Shown in pieces: positions 11,179 through 20,991 of a stretch of DNA of 64,000 nt. The notes under the pieces were generated by a model. The model was not told the DNA's origin. It saw nothing but the letters and a program-made list of their open reading frames with translations, and ran no database searches. Position numbers and translations under genes: made by a program. The number at the start of each line of letters is the position of its first letter. Within the stretch, counting starts at the first letter, position 1. The stretch is from the NCBI GenBank assembly GCA_025716815.1, contig JAIXMN010000025.1, positions 310,001 through 374,000 of the forward strand, read 5' to 3'. Source of the stretch: Dichotomocladium elegans (Eukaryota; Mucoromycota; Mucoromycetes; Mucorales; Lichtheimiaceae).

Positions 11179-11780
11179 TGTGCTGTGCAGATCTACTCTT
11201 GGGGAGAAAGAAACAAAAGTACAGAGTATTTTTGTTTTGTATTTTTCTGTTTTTTTGGCGGGACTTTAACAATTGCAGTGATTGTACGGGCAAGAGAATG
11301 CCCTTCAATAGTAGCATGTCTATTTCAACCGTCTGCTGAACGTAACAATGATGTCAGTCAGTGACAGGGAGGATGCTAACAGAATACATTCAAATACAGG
11401 ACAGCGAGCCCAATGTACTATCCGCACGCGCCTCATGATTAGTCAGAAAAGATATCAAGACCTACTCGCAGAAAAAAAAAGGAGGGCCCCCACTCATGCT
11501 GCTTAAAACATTTGAAGGCTTGACGCAGAAGCTGATTGCAACTCAGTTGGCCAAACATGATAGACTCATCCTTTGGCGTGCGTGAAGAACAGAATAACAC
11601 CATTGCAAACCAACGCGATTGGCTGATAGCCATTTTAAATTACCATATATGGGAGGTAAAGGGACGATGGCCCACCATCTCCCATTCATTTATAAAAGAT
11701 TAGTTCATCGTTTTTTTTTGCTCGGTCGGTTCTATTTTGACTCCATCCCACAAAGTTTTCCACGTACAATAAAAGAGAAT
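11179..11780. promoter_or_regulatory. Promoter region between divergent genes, with TATA box
   Basis: Between the 96-aa gene (minus) and MET16 (plus). TATAAAAG at 11691-11698 lies 83 bp upstream of the MET16 ATG, a good position for a fungal TATA box. I see no clear CACGTG-type sulfur-regulation site here. Confidence 0.45.
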
Positions 11781-12693
11781 ATGCCAGTTAGCACCGGTAG
11801 CCTTCGTATTCAATCCTCCAAGGACCTCACACCTGCAGTCCTCAAGAAGCTCAACGATCATTTGTCCACTCTTGAGCCGCGTGAGATCCTCGAGTGGGCC
11901 ATTGACCATCTTCCGGGCTTGCACCAGACCACTGCGATGGGTCTGACAGGTAGATCAATCTAGAGACATCAGAACCGACTATGACAAGGAATACTCAATC
12001 ATTCGAATAGGTCTTGTTTCTCTGGACATGATCAACAAGATCAGCATCGACCGTGAGCAGCCGCACCTGGTTCCATTGATTTTCTTGGACACGCTCTATC
12101 ATTTTGATGAGACACATGCGCTTGTTCGTCGCTGCGAACAAGTTTACAATGTCAAGTTCCACATATACAAACCCGCTGATTGTGAGAACGTGAAGGATTT
12201 CGAGTCTGAGCATGGCGAACGCCTGTGGGAGACGGACGAAGCCACATACGATTTTCTCGTCAAAGTCGAGCCAGCTCAGCGAGCCTACGAGCAGCTCCGC
12301 GTTCAGTCGATCATCACTGGCCGGCGCAGAAGTCAAAAAGGTGACCGCGGCAACATTCCCGTCCTTGAGGTGGACTCGACAGGAATGATCAAGCTCAACC
12401 CTTTGGCCTTTTGGGATTTCCAGCAGGTGTGGACATATGTTCGCGCCAACGAAGTCCCATACAACCAACTCGTCGATCAGGGCTACCGATCCATCGGCGA
12501 CTGGCATTCGACCAAGAAGCCTGTTAGCGATGACGACGAGCGATCCGGTCGCTGGTCTGGCAAGCAAAAGACCGAGTGCGGCCTGCACCAAGACTATTTC
12601 AAGATGCGTGCAGCCTTCGTTGCTGCCAAAAAGAAGAAGGAACAACAGGCAGCTGCTCGATCAGCTCCTATTGCCGTCGCTTCTTCTTCGTAA
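11781..12693 (+). CDS. MET16: Phosphoadenylyl-sulfate (PAPS) reductase
   Basis: Two exons, 11781-11949 and 12011-12693, encode 283 residues; a 61-nt GT-AG intron interrupts TAMGLTG|LVSLDMINK. The enzyme reduces PAPS to sulfite and PAP with thioredoxin as electron donor, in assimilatory sulfate reduction in the cytosol. Visible family features are the nucleotide-binding start around QTTAMGLTGLVSLDM, PLIFLDTLYHFDET, the substrate loop TGRRRSQKGDR (residues about 155-165), the NPLAFWDFQQVW segment, GYRSIGDWHST, and the catalytic Cys in TECGLH near residue 246. Length is close to other fungal reductases. The Lys/Ala/Ser-rich tail after the active site is nonconserved. The nitronate monooxygenase follows on the same strand. 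Confidence 0.95.
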
Positions 12694-13584
12694 AAACAAT
12701 ACGTATATCCCCCACTCAGTCTTTCGCCTAATCTCTCCGTATAGTTAGTTACCTCACATAACACATCATCTTTCTCTCACTTCTCCATGCCGCACCATTT
12801 TGTAACTCTCTTTCTGGTTTTAAGACCAGCGTTTCTTTTGTATATAGATTATCATTACATAAAAACAAAGACATTGCGCTATTGCGACTAACGAGCAAGA
12901 TGATCTAGCGTCGGATCTCTAATTAGTATTATTATTAAGAAAGCCCACATTTGGGAGATTAGCAGAGACATAGCATCGGGACCCCGTTTAGTAGCGATTA
13001 CTAATCTCGGCAGCCGATGCAGCCTATCCAGAACCATTTTTCAGCAAAGGCTATACCGACTCAATTGCGCCATCTATGCATGATGGTTCGATTTGGTGCA
13101 TTGATATGCATAGACAATGCGCTGCCTTACGTCACTTACATAAACAAGACGCTCTCTCCCCTTCGGGATGAATGAGCCAAACTGGGGTCCTGTGTGAGAA
13201 AGCCGTTAAAAGGAATAAGAGCGGTGGTGCAAATGCACTACAACAGAGCCCCGGGCCCACATCCAAAGCACATGTTTTCAATGCATCCAATTGAAAGAAA
13301 TGCACGGTAATGCAGACAAGTATGGGCCCAGAACCAGCCCGTGTTGACATTGTCGACAACCTAGGTTTGCCCTTGTATGTACGAGATGGGGATGCAAATG
13401 CCATTGGAGGAATATACAGGATATTATGCACTTGGAGGGAAATAGCATATTGTTTGTAAAGTCGACCTAGGAGAGTGAGCCGATCGGACCAAGCTCCGAA
13501 AGAGGTGTACAGTACAAAGATCAGATTTGTCAGCATCCCTAAAGCCTTTTCTGCGGAATTGACGAGCAGGGGCATGGCATGGAA
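12694..13584. other. Spacer without confident gene
   Basis: Likely 3' UTR of MET16 followed by intergenic sequence. A minus-strand open frame (13132-13629, 165 residues) has hydrophobic patches but no recognised domain and overlaps the promoter of the next gene. Confidence 0.4.
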
Positions 13585-13622
13585 TGACTCAACGAAGCGA
13601 GTCGCTCTATGCCAATCACGTG
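13585..13622. promoter_or_regulatory. TGACTCA and TCACGTG motifs upstream of the nitronate monooxygenase
   Basis: TGACTCA at 13585-13591 (consensus of Gcn4/AP-1-type bZIP factors) and TCACGTG at 13616-13622 (Cbf1/bHLH-type E-box) lie 130 and 99 bp upstream of the ATG at 13721. Both are exact matches to known fungal consensus sites, but short motifs occur by chance and binding is inference. Confidence 0.35.
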
Positions 13623-13720
13623 TGTTCATTTTTATTAAGCACTTAAAAAATCATCCTTCAAGGTCTTGAATCACCTGCCCTTGACAAGGATAACCTTCCT
13701 CCTCTTTTTTTTCCGCGCCC

Positions 13721-14851
13721 ATGTCGACTATCTTTACCACAGCTTTCACGCGCGCCATAGGTATCAAATATCCCATTGTTCAGGCACCTTGCGCTGGGCA
13801 CACGACTGCACGGCTCGTAGCTGCTGTCAGCAATTCAGGTGCTCTAGGCTCACTTGGGTGCGCCTTGATGCCCGTCGATCAGTTGCGCACGACCATTCGC
13901 GAAATTAAGCAATCAACGTCGCAGCCGTTTGCTGTCAATCTCTTTTGCCGGATGGAAAAGGATCCCTCTCCCGAAATGCTGCAGCAAGACTACCCCGCAT
14001 GTGACAAGGTGCTCGGTGCAATCCGCTCCGAACTTGGGATTCCCACACCCTCAACCTACACGCTCCGATCGCCTCCTCTTACTGACCAAATCTCAGCAAT
14101 TATTGAGGAACATGTGCCGGTGGTTTCGTTCACGTTTGGGTACCTGCCCGAGGACGAGCTCAAGCGGCTGCGGCATGCGGGAGTGTACGTCATTGGCACG
14201 GCGACAACGGTCGAGGAAGCGTTGGTACTTGCAGGGCTCGACGCAAATTATCCCTCACGCAAAGTGGATGCAGTAGTCGCACAGGGCCTCGAGGCTGGAG
14301 GCCATCGAGGCTCATTCCTCCGAGGAGAGGAGTTGCCAACCAAGCAGCTCGCGTCCGAGATCGTAAAGCATTTCCATACTTCCCGCGTGCCGATCCCCGT
14401 TCTGGCTGCCGGTGGATTGAGCACCGGCAAGGATGTTGCAGAGATGCTTGCCAGCACGGGCGTCGATGGTGTGGTATTGGGCACGGCCTTTATGCTGACA
14501 CAAGAATCAGGGACTTCGGCCGCACACCGCAAAATCATGCTCGACCCGACTGCGACAACTCGCATAACGCGTGTGCTTTCGGGCCGTAACGCCCGCGGAT
14601 ATCCAAACCGTCTTATGGAGCAGATGGAAAGTCAAGTGGCCGATAAAGACATTCCGTCTTACGACATCCATTCTGCCAGAACCAAGGACATAGTCGCCTA
14701 CGCCACCGCCCACGGTGTAACGGATTACATGATGCTATTATCCGGATCGCGCGCGTCAGAAGCGGCGACATATACCGAAAAGGGAACTTTGTCGGCCGCA
14801 GCCCTTGTTAAGAAACTTGTTGACGATGCAGCGGCAGCGTCGTCGTCGTAA
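13721..14851 (+). CDS. Nitronate monooxygenase (2-nitropropane dioxygenase family)
   Basis: Single exon, 376 residues. FMN-dependent TIM-barrel enzyme that oxidises alkyl nitronates such as propionate-3-nitronate to carbonyl compounds and nitrite. Visible features: N-terminal IKYPIVQAPCAGHTTARLVA (FMN-contact start), SNSGALGSLG, the segment VVSFTFGYLP, AQGLEAGGHRGSF with the conserved Gly-rich loop and catalytic-type His, and phosphate-binding strands VPVLAAGG and GVDGVVLGTAFMLTQES. Length and motif order match fungal nitronate monooxygenases. The C-terminal Ala/Ser run is nonconserved. It lacks introns, unlike most neighbours. The physiological substrate cannot be told from sequence. Confidence 0.9.
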   Translation: MSTIFTTAFTRAIGIKYPIVQAPCAGHTTARLVAAVSNSGALGSLGCALMPVDQLRTTIREIKQSTSQPFAVNLFCRMEKDPSPEMLQQDYPACDKVLGAIRSELGIPTPSTYTLRSPPLTDQISAIIEEHVPVVSFTFGYLPEDELKRLRHAGVYVIGTATTVEEALVLAGLDANYPSRKVDAVVAQGLEAGGHRGSFLRGEELPTKQLASEIVKHFHTSRVPIPVLAAGGLSTGKDVAEMLASTGVDGVVLGTAFMLTQESGTSAAHRKIMLDPTATTRITRVLSGRNARGYPNRLMEQMESQVADKDIPSYDIHSARTKDIVAYATAHGVTDYMMLLSGSRASEAATYTEKGTLSAAALVKKLVDDAAAASSS

Positions 14852-15032
14852 GTATGTCCATGTCTAAAAATGTTAAATGAAGTGGTTGTATGGATTATCT
14901 TTTTGCTTTCTGTTCCTTAAAATAAAATCCTTACGGTCCCCCCCACACACACACACATACACCCAACCTCGGTGCACAGCCCCTGCCCCCGACCATTTTA
15001 TATCTTATCCCGTACCGTTTCATTACTTGTCA

Positions 15033-16172
15033 ATGTCGAACTATTTGGATACCTCATCCACCGAGATCCATCTCCAAAAACCAGATACAATCGACTCGCC
15101 CATCTATGCGAAACCGAACGCCTATGACGAGATCATCTACGATCGTCCGCATGAGAAAGACGACGCTACCACCAAGACTGGAGCCATCCAGACGGTTGTC
15201 GAAGTCTCTGTAGGTCACAACAAACGGCCGATCAGTCCCATTCAAGACGAGGAAGAGCCGGTGTCAACAACCGAAGGATCTTTACGCAGCAATGGTTCCG
15301 ACAGCGAGACCTATATCACTGCGTCTGTGTTAAGCAGCAGTTCTATAGCACCCATGGCGACTACGATTAGTGACGAACATGGAACATTTTCACAAGGGCA
15401 TCTCAGCTATGCTTCGAGCCTGATCAGCCCGAGCCCGAGCACCTCCGCCAGCAGCCTGGACAGCTCTATGCAACAGCTGATTCTCAGCTCGCTCGAGTCA
15501 AGCAAGCAATCCTGGGCAGCACTCAAGAACAAAGAGGATGCTATTGTGTATGACTTGCGCAAGCGGTCAATCACCAAACCGCAGCAGGTCGACATCTATC
15601 TACACAGCACCAAAGCGCTCGTCTACCGCAAGGAGCAGTCGCACTCGTACTCTTGGGGATTTCAGAACCTATTGTACAAGCAGAGGGTTGGGGGAGCAGA
15701 AGAAAAGGACGAGAACACCAAGGTGGCCGAGTCTCGTCGCAAGGCATTCCAGAAAGATATTGTGGTCGAGTGCGGTGGGGCCGAGTACCAGCTTATGCAT
15801 AGGAACAAGACCCACGTCTTATTCGTCTATGAGACCAAATGCGAGGGGTTATGGGTGCGCTGGAAACGTCCAAGTCTCCTGTCGCATGACATGGTATGTG
15901 AGCTGGCGCCTCCTGTTCAGCAGATTCCGGGCGAGAAACATAAACGGCGTAATTGGAAGTTGTTGGCCTACTTTGACAGCAAACGGATGGGGTACTTTGT
16001 CGACATCGGGAAGCTTCACATTGATCACATCGCATTGCAGCTGTTTGAGGACCAGGCGTCTATGGAAGCACACATGGTGGTGACCTGCTGTACTCTCATT
16101 GATCTGATGCGCGAGGTGGTGGAGAAGGCAGTAGGGCTTGGAGAAGGAGGTGTGGCTGGAAGCACTAACTAG
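15033..16172 (+). CDS. Conserved fungal protein, possibly with a tubby-C-terminal-like domain
   Basis: Single exon. The frame is open from 14877, but the ATG at 15033 is preferred because the stretch before it is C/A-rich leader sequence. The product is 379 residues. The first half is Ser/Thr/acidic and disordered-looking. From about residue 170 a folded beta-rich region begins (VYDLRKRSITKPQQVDIYLH, LVYRKEQSHSYSW). Then come VECGGAEYQLMHRNKTHVLF, LWVRWKRPSLLSHDMVCEL, NWKLLAYFDSKRMGYFVD and a C-terminal helix around VVTCCTLIDLMREVVEKA. The RWKRPSLLSHDM-type block and terminal hydrophobic helix recall fungal proteins annotated as tubby-C-like, but I cannot verify this. No enzyme motif is seen. 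Confidence 0.72.
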   Translation: MSNYLDTSSTEIHLQKPDTIDSPIYAKPNAYDEIIYDRPHEKDDATTKTGAIQTVVEVSVGHNKRPISPIQDEEEPVSTTEGSLRSNGSDSETYITASVLSSSSIAPMATTISDEHGTFSQGHLSYASSLISPSPSTSASSLDSSMQQLILSSLESSKQSWAALKNKEDAIVYDLRKRSITKPQQVDIYLHSTKALVYRKEQSHSYSWGFQNLLYKQRVGGAEEKDENTKVAESRRKAFQKDIVVECGGAEYQLMHRNKTHVLFVYETKCEGLWVRWKRPSLLSHDMVCELAPPVQQIPGEKHKRRNWKLLAYFDSKRMGYFVDIGKLHIDHIALQLFEDQASMEAHMVVTCCTLIDLMREVVEKAVGLGEGGVAGSTN

Positions 16173-17580
16173 CAACCTCATAAAGAACGGATATCCAGCT
16201 ATAGCTGCTGTACCACATATTCCCCACGCTCACCACCCCTACTCATTTCATAAAATGCACACTGTTACAATATACACTTTTCGACTCACACCTACAGAGA
16301 GAACATGGAGATGATATGTAGGTGTATGTGATACTCGGAAATCCTTGATCGTCTACACAAAATATTTATTCGAGCGATCGAGATATTGCTGCTGTTGATT
16401 GAAAGAGGATCAAAAGATGGAATGGAAAGAGAAGCGCTTCGCTGAAGCTTTTGAACTACGTAAACTACTGTTTAGCTCTGTCACTTGGATCATCTCTGTA
16501 CCTTTTTTTTTTTTCATTGTCAAAAAGTCTCTGTTAACAATGTCGTATGAATGCATATGTGTTTTCATCGTCAAGACCAGCATCTACGTATACAGACACC
16601 GACAGTGCCAGAACCCAATCGCCAATGCGGTGCAGTGCACTCTATCATTCCTTCTATGGTACGCAATCGTGCCCTGTATGTAGAGACCCTCCCCACCTCT
16701 GATCCAGCTTGGAGAGTCGCAGACTCTAGGTACAGGTTAAATTCAGCCTATGCATTGAAGCATGCACTGTCCACTCTGGGCTTTTGCTCTCAGCACGTGC
16801 ACGCAATTCCAGGCAAATAGAGAGCTCAGAAAATATGTACGTAGCATATCTTCCACAGCTAAAAAAAAAAAAAGAAAAGAAAAGCATTCTGGAGGGTTAA
16901 TCCCCAGTTTATGCAAAACAAATAATCATATTGCAAAGTGGGTACTGTAGAGTGGTAGGAAGGACTGCTCTATTGATGTACGCCAGCACATATCCCACCC
17001 GAAACATCAAAGATCGGCCATCAGACCATTTCCCATATTTACATCCGAGAATCACGTGTGACAATGGTTTGTTGGGTGCGATAAGTTGTCATAGAGTGTG
17101 AGAGACTATGATAAAAGGAACTGGCGGGCTCGGGAAGGGAGGGAGGGAAAGTGCCGTTTCTGAAAGTAAGCTTACGATCTCCAGCGGATTATTATCCAGA
17201 CAAACATTTCTCACATGACGCGGAATTGCGTGATACTACTTCATTGCATCTACGACATTATGGATTTGCTCACCGAGATGGGAGGTGTTTGTTCCATTGT
17301 ATTAATGTTTAAGGCTAATGTGTGATGTTCCTCTTTTGCAAGGTTGAATAACTACCTTTTTTCTTTTTTTTACCATGGTAGATAGATAGATAGGTAGGCA
17401 GCGTGCTCATGCAGGCAGATACGTCTTTTGCTTATACATAATCAATAAGCCCCTCGGACTTCGCCAATGAGTTCAACGAGGGGCTATGCACCACGTACAC
17501 GAATGTATACTCGGCACACATAAATATATGTAGTTATATACTTTTAAACATCCCCTTCCTTCCCTCTCTTTCTTGAACCC
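16173..17580. other. Gene-free spacer
   Basis: Contains T- and A-homopolymers, a TCACGTG at 17052-17058, (GATA)n near 17381-17396 and an inverted repeat (agcccctcg 17448-17456 / cgaggggct 17477-17485) about 100 bp before the next start codon. No conserved frame. Confidence 0.45.
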
Positions 17581-19482
17581 ATGTACGGTCTTTGCAAAGC
17601 GCTCTACTTTACCGTCTTTGGCGTGCTTTCGTCGGCCCCTCCCTTTCTCCAGATCTATTATCACAAAGCACTCGGTTTTTCCTCCGACCAAATTGGCCTT
17701 GTTCTTGCCATAGCCCCCTTTATTCAATCCCTCGCTTGTCCGCTCTGGACATGCATCGCAGATAAACGCCCTCAATTACATGGCAGGGTCATGGCCATAA
17801 CAAGCCTTATGGGAGGGATAGCGGTTATGGGAATCCAAACCTTAGGCCATTATGTCCATTCTATCAATAACAACCTGGTCATTCTCCTGACGTCCGCATT
17901 TGCGCTGGCGTTTGCCTTCTTTACCCTTCCCAACGTGTCACTCGTCGACAGCGCGGTCATTAAGATTCTCGGACCCGACAAAAATCTCTATGGCAAGTTG
18001 TTGAACAGCAACAACCAAAAAAAAAGGGGGGTTGCGGGACAGAACCTACTTGCGAACTTGAAACTAACATAGGACATCTCCTCTTCACTTTCATCAGGTG
18101 ACCAACGACTCTGGGGTTCAGTATCGACCGGACTTGCTATTCTTCTTGTGGGAACGCTGATCGAGGTGACCCACAATGTGGATGCCATATTCTGGGTTTT
18201 TGACGCCTCAACAGCAGGTTTCATTGTAGCATCTCTCATGACGCATGTTCCCACATCCGCCAACAATTTCGAAACCGCATCACTTCTTCTTCCCGAAGAG
18301 AAATGTATCAGTGGCGGTGCAACAAGATATCAAGGCATCGTCGCGCCTGGCGTATTCACGCACGAACCTGCAGCAGCAACGACAACAACAGCAACAGCGG
18401 CACATGGCGTCTTTTCTAGATCATCGCCATCACTGAGCAGGGTCACAACAATGCAAGCAGATATCCCTGTTGTTGATGACGAATACTGCTGCTGGTTAAA
18501 GACTGCAGATACTGCCATTACCCTGAGCGATGATACCTCCCCAAGCAGAAGTAGTTGCAGCAGCACCAGCAGCAGCAGCAGCAGCAGCAGAATACCCCTT
18601 CTTGTAACATCAGGAGAACCGCGTGATCTGCCATCTCCCATCTTTCGATCTTTCCGTGTCATAAGCTTCTTGATCACAACGCTCCTGTTCGGCATTGCCC
18701 TCTCCATGATTGTCAATTTCCTGTTTCTATTTCTCGACGAGGTCCTTCATGCGCCTGCCACCTGGATCGGATGGACGGGCCCCGTAGGAGCCATAGCTGA
18801 ACTCATCTGCTTTGCATCCTCAAAGCAGGTAATGTAGTCTCATCACGCGGAAAGCTAAAGAAGACAAAGCTAAATGAATTGATATATATATATATATATA
18901 TATGCAAGATGATGGAACATGTAGGCACAACTTGGCTCATTGTGATTGCGCACGCGGTTACCGTCTTTCGGTGCCTCGCCTACACTTGGTTGCCACCCGC
19001 TCAGACTTCTTCTCACATCGGCGCGCTCTTACTCCAGACGCTTCACGGTAAGTGCCTCCTTTTTTGCTTATCAGCTGTGCTACAACAACCAAACGTTGGG
19101 GAGCGAATGAGCGAACGAACCACTCATGCGTAGGATGGGGGTGTGTGATTTCTGGGCTGGTCTGTCTGTCTGTGTATCTGTCTGTCCTTCTTTGGGTGTA
19201 TGTGTGTGGTATATGTATGTATGTATGTATATATATATAGGGGTCGGGTTTGGTATCTTCTGGGGTACTGCCGTCAATGAGATGGATGCCCTCTTTCCAC
19301 CCCAGCAACGCGCCATAGCCCAGGGTGTCCTCGGCGCTCTCCATGCAGGTTTTGGCACCGGATTGGGTGCTCTCGTTGGAGGGTACCTGTATGCGTATCT
19401 GGGCGCCCCTTGGTTGTTTTATTCCGCGGCTGCCTTATCAACCATCAGCGTCCTTGTGTTTTGTGCAGGTCGACGATGGTAA
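17581..19482 (+). CDS. MFS_1-like family transporter with long Ser-rich central loop
   Basis: Four exons, 17581-17992, 18098-18828, 18909-19047 and 19241-19482, give about 507 residues. Intron 1 starts with GC (TATG|GCAAGT), a GC-AG intron; no GT donor nearby keeps the frame. The N-terminal bundle begins YGLCKALYFTVFGVLSSAPP, then ALGFSSDQIGLVLAIAPFIQ, typical of the MFS_1-like (LacY-type/MFSD6-related) branch. Between helices 6 and 7 (about 18240-18650) lies a hydrophilic loop with Ala/Thr and Ser runs. The second half includes NEMDALFPPQQRAIAQGVLG and GFGTGLGALVGGYLYAYLG. The substrate is unknown. The (TA)n and TG-rich tracts lie in introns 2 and 3. Confidence 0.8.
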
Positions 19483-19505
19483 ACAGCAAGCATATCTTTC
19501 CCTTG

Positions 19506-19555
<50 letters not shown>

Positions 19556-19618
19556 CGCAATCCGCGCGCACGCACGCACGCACGCACGCGCGCGAGCGCG
19601 CGTCTCTCTACCGTACAC
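19506..19618. repeat. Compound microsatellite (CA)n-(TA)n-(GCAC)n
   Basis: About 17 CA units, then TA units, then GCAC/GCGC repeats, between the transporter stop codon and the next gene. Confidence 0.85.
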
Positions 19619-19716
19619 ACAATGAACTTGTAGAAAATAAAATTTTAACCCCACCACTACTACCAAAACCAACCCTCCTCAAGAAAGAAAGAAAAAAAAA
19701 AAAGACAATTCCCATA

Positions 19717-20157
19717 ATGGTCAGGATTGAACGCGCAACATTAACAAGTGTCAATCTTGAACAACTCGTAGCACTCTTCCAACAACTCTCCAGCGCCGCT
19801 ACGTCAGAGACCGTCACGAATGCGCTAGCTTCATCGCAAAACCAAGTCCTCGTCGCGTACAATGAAGAGGGCGGGTTGATTGGGGCGGCTATTGTCGCCA
19901 TGACCCCGTGCGCCTCAGGCACACGCGTTCACATTGAAGATGTCATTGTCGACGCGGAATGCAGGGGTCAGGGCGTGGGCACGATGCTGTTGCAACAGGC
20001 CATTCGGACCGCAAGTGGCGACGATGATGGATTTCGCGCCAGAACCATTGACTTGACTAGCCGGCCTGAGCGAGAGGCGGCTAATCGGCTGTACCAGCAC
20101 CTTGGATTCGAGCATCGCGAAACAAACGTGTATCGATACACGCCAAAATACAGTTGA
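19717..20157 (+). CDS. GNAT-family N-acetyltransferase
   Basis: Single exon, 146 residues. The acetyl-CoA binding motif is VDAECRGQGVGTMLLQQAI (residues about 78-96), with the Q/R-x-x-G-x-G/A loop as QGVGTM. It is preceded by strand VHIEDVIV and followed by ARTIDLTSRPEREAANRLYQ and LGFEHRETNVYRY, the usual GNAT C-terminal strand and Tyr. Strand order resembles glucosamine-6-phosphate acetyltransferase-like and small-molecule GNATs. The acceptor substrate is not predictable. It lacks introns and ends 198 bp from the convergent uL30m gene. Confidence 0.88.
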   Translation: MVRIERATLTSVNLEQLVALFQQLSSAATSETVTNALASSQNQVLVAYNEEGGLIGAAIVAMTPCASGTRVHIEDVIVDAECRGQGVGTMLLQQAIRTASGDDDGFRARTIDLTSRPEREAANRLYQHLGFEHRETNVYRYTPKYS

Positions 20158-20355
20158 TAGATGTTTTCTTTTTGTTTCGTCCACGTTCATGTATTTTTAA
20201 TCTATTTATTTATTTTACAAAAACGTTCCCGGGGTGTGGGGGTGAAGGAAAGCCGCGAGGAAAAGAGAAATGGTTGGTGCTGTGTGTGTATTGCACAGAT
20301 AACTGTTGTCGTTCGAAGTGAGAGGGGGGTGTGGAGGAGCGTTTCTTTTACATCT

Positions 20356-20816
20356 TTAGAGCATGCTGCCAACCACCTTGTACCCCCGGTCGGGTTTGGC
20401 AGTCAATGATTCGCCCTTTTCAGGTATGCGATCCACGTTCTCGACCTTGACAATCTCCTTCAGCTTGAGAATGAGACCTGCCGAGCTCGCATTAACAGGA
20501 TGAAATGTGGTTTGATGCAGACGGTGGAGGCCGAGGGTCTTTGCGGCTGCGCGGTAATCTTTCGACAGACCAATGGTGGAGCGATTCAGCGTGACCTTAT
20601 AGTATTTTGCTGCTGCTGTTGCTGCGCTGCTGCTGCTGCTAAATAACCGTTGCTGTCCGAACATGTGTGCTGCTTTGACGCTCCTCGTTGCCGCGACGCT
20701 GTTAAAAAAAAAGAAAAGAAAAACAAAATAGTACGAATGAAAAAAAAAATACCAGTTGCTGGCGTTCAATTTTTGTTTATGTAGGCCAGCCGCTTCGTTC
20801 ACCACCCCACCGACAT
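20356..20816 (-). CDS. MRPL33: Mitochondrial large ribosomal subunit protein uL30m
   Basis: The core is one exon, 20698-20356. A 14-nt first exon (20816-20803, MSVG|C) joined by a 104-nt intron keeps the frame and gives 118 residues. Alternatively translation starts at the internal ATG at 20664 (102 residues). A Ser/Ala-rich presequence (MFGQQRLFSSSSSA) fits mitochondrial import. The L30 fold is visible as YYKVTLNRSTIGLSKDYRAA, LGLHRLHQTTFHPVN and AGLILKLKEIVKVE; the RSxIG and HRLHQT-like elements are typical of bacterial-type L30. The C-terminal tail runs to VVGSML. Convergent with the GNAT gene; VMA13 lies upstream on the same strand. Confidence 0.82.
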
Positions 20817-20991
20817 AAGACCTGGATTGCGCGTGTAAAATAAGCTTCTCTTTTTATTGCTTCATCATCCAATAAAATAGAAGAGCCATAACTGCATGCG
20901 CTGGTTGTTATTCTATCGTCTTCGTTAAAAGTCCCTATATTATATCTCAGCACGTCAGAAAACAGCCTGCTTGTTGACATATGTATTCTTC

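Noticed and set aside
13132..13629. 165-codon minus-strand frame upstream of the nitronate monooxygenase
   Set aside because: No recognised domain, no splice signals, and it covers the likely promoter motifs of the neighbouring gene.
17448..17485. 9-bp inverted repeat as a terminator or regulatory hairpin
   Set aside because: Short arms, 20-nt loop, no known role of such hairpins upstream of fungal genes; could be chance.
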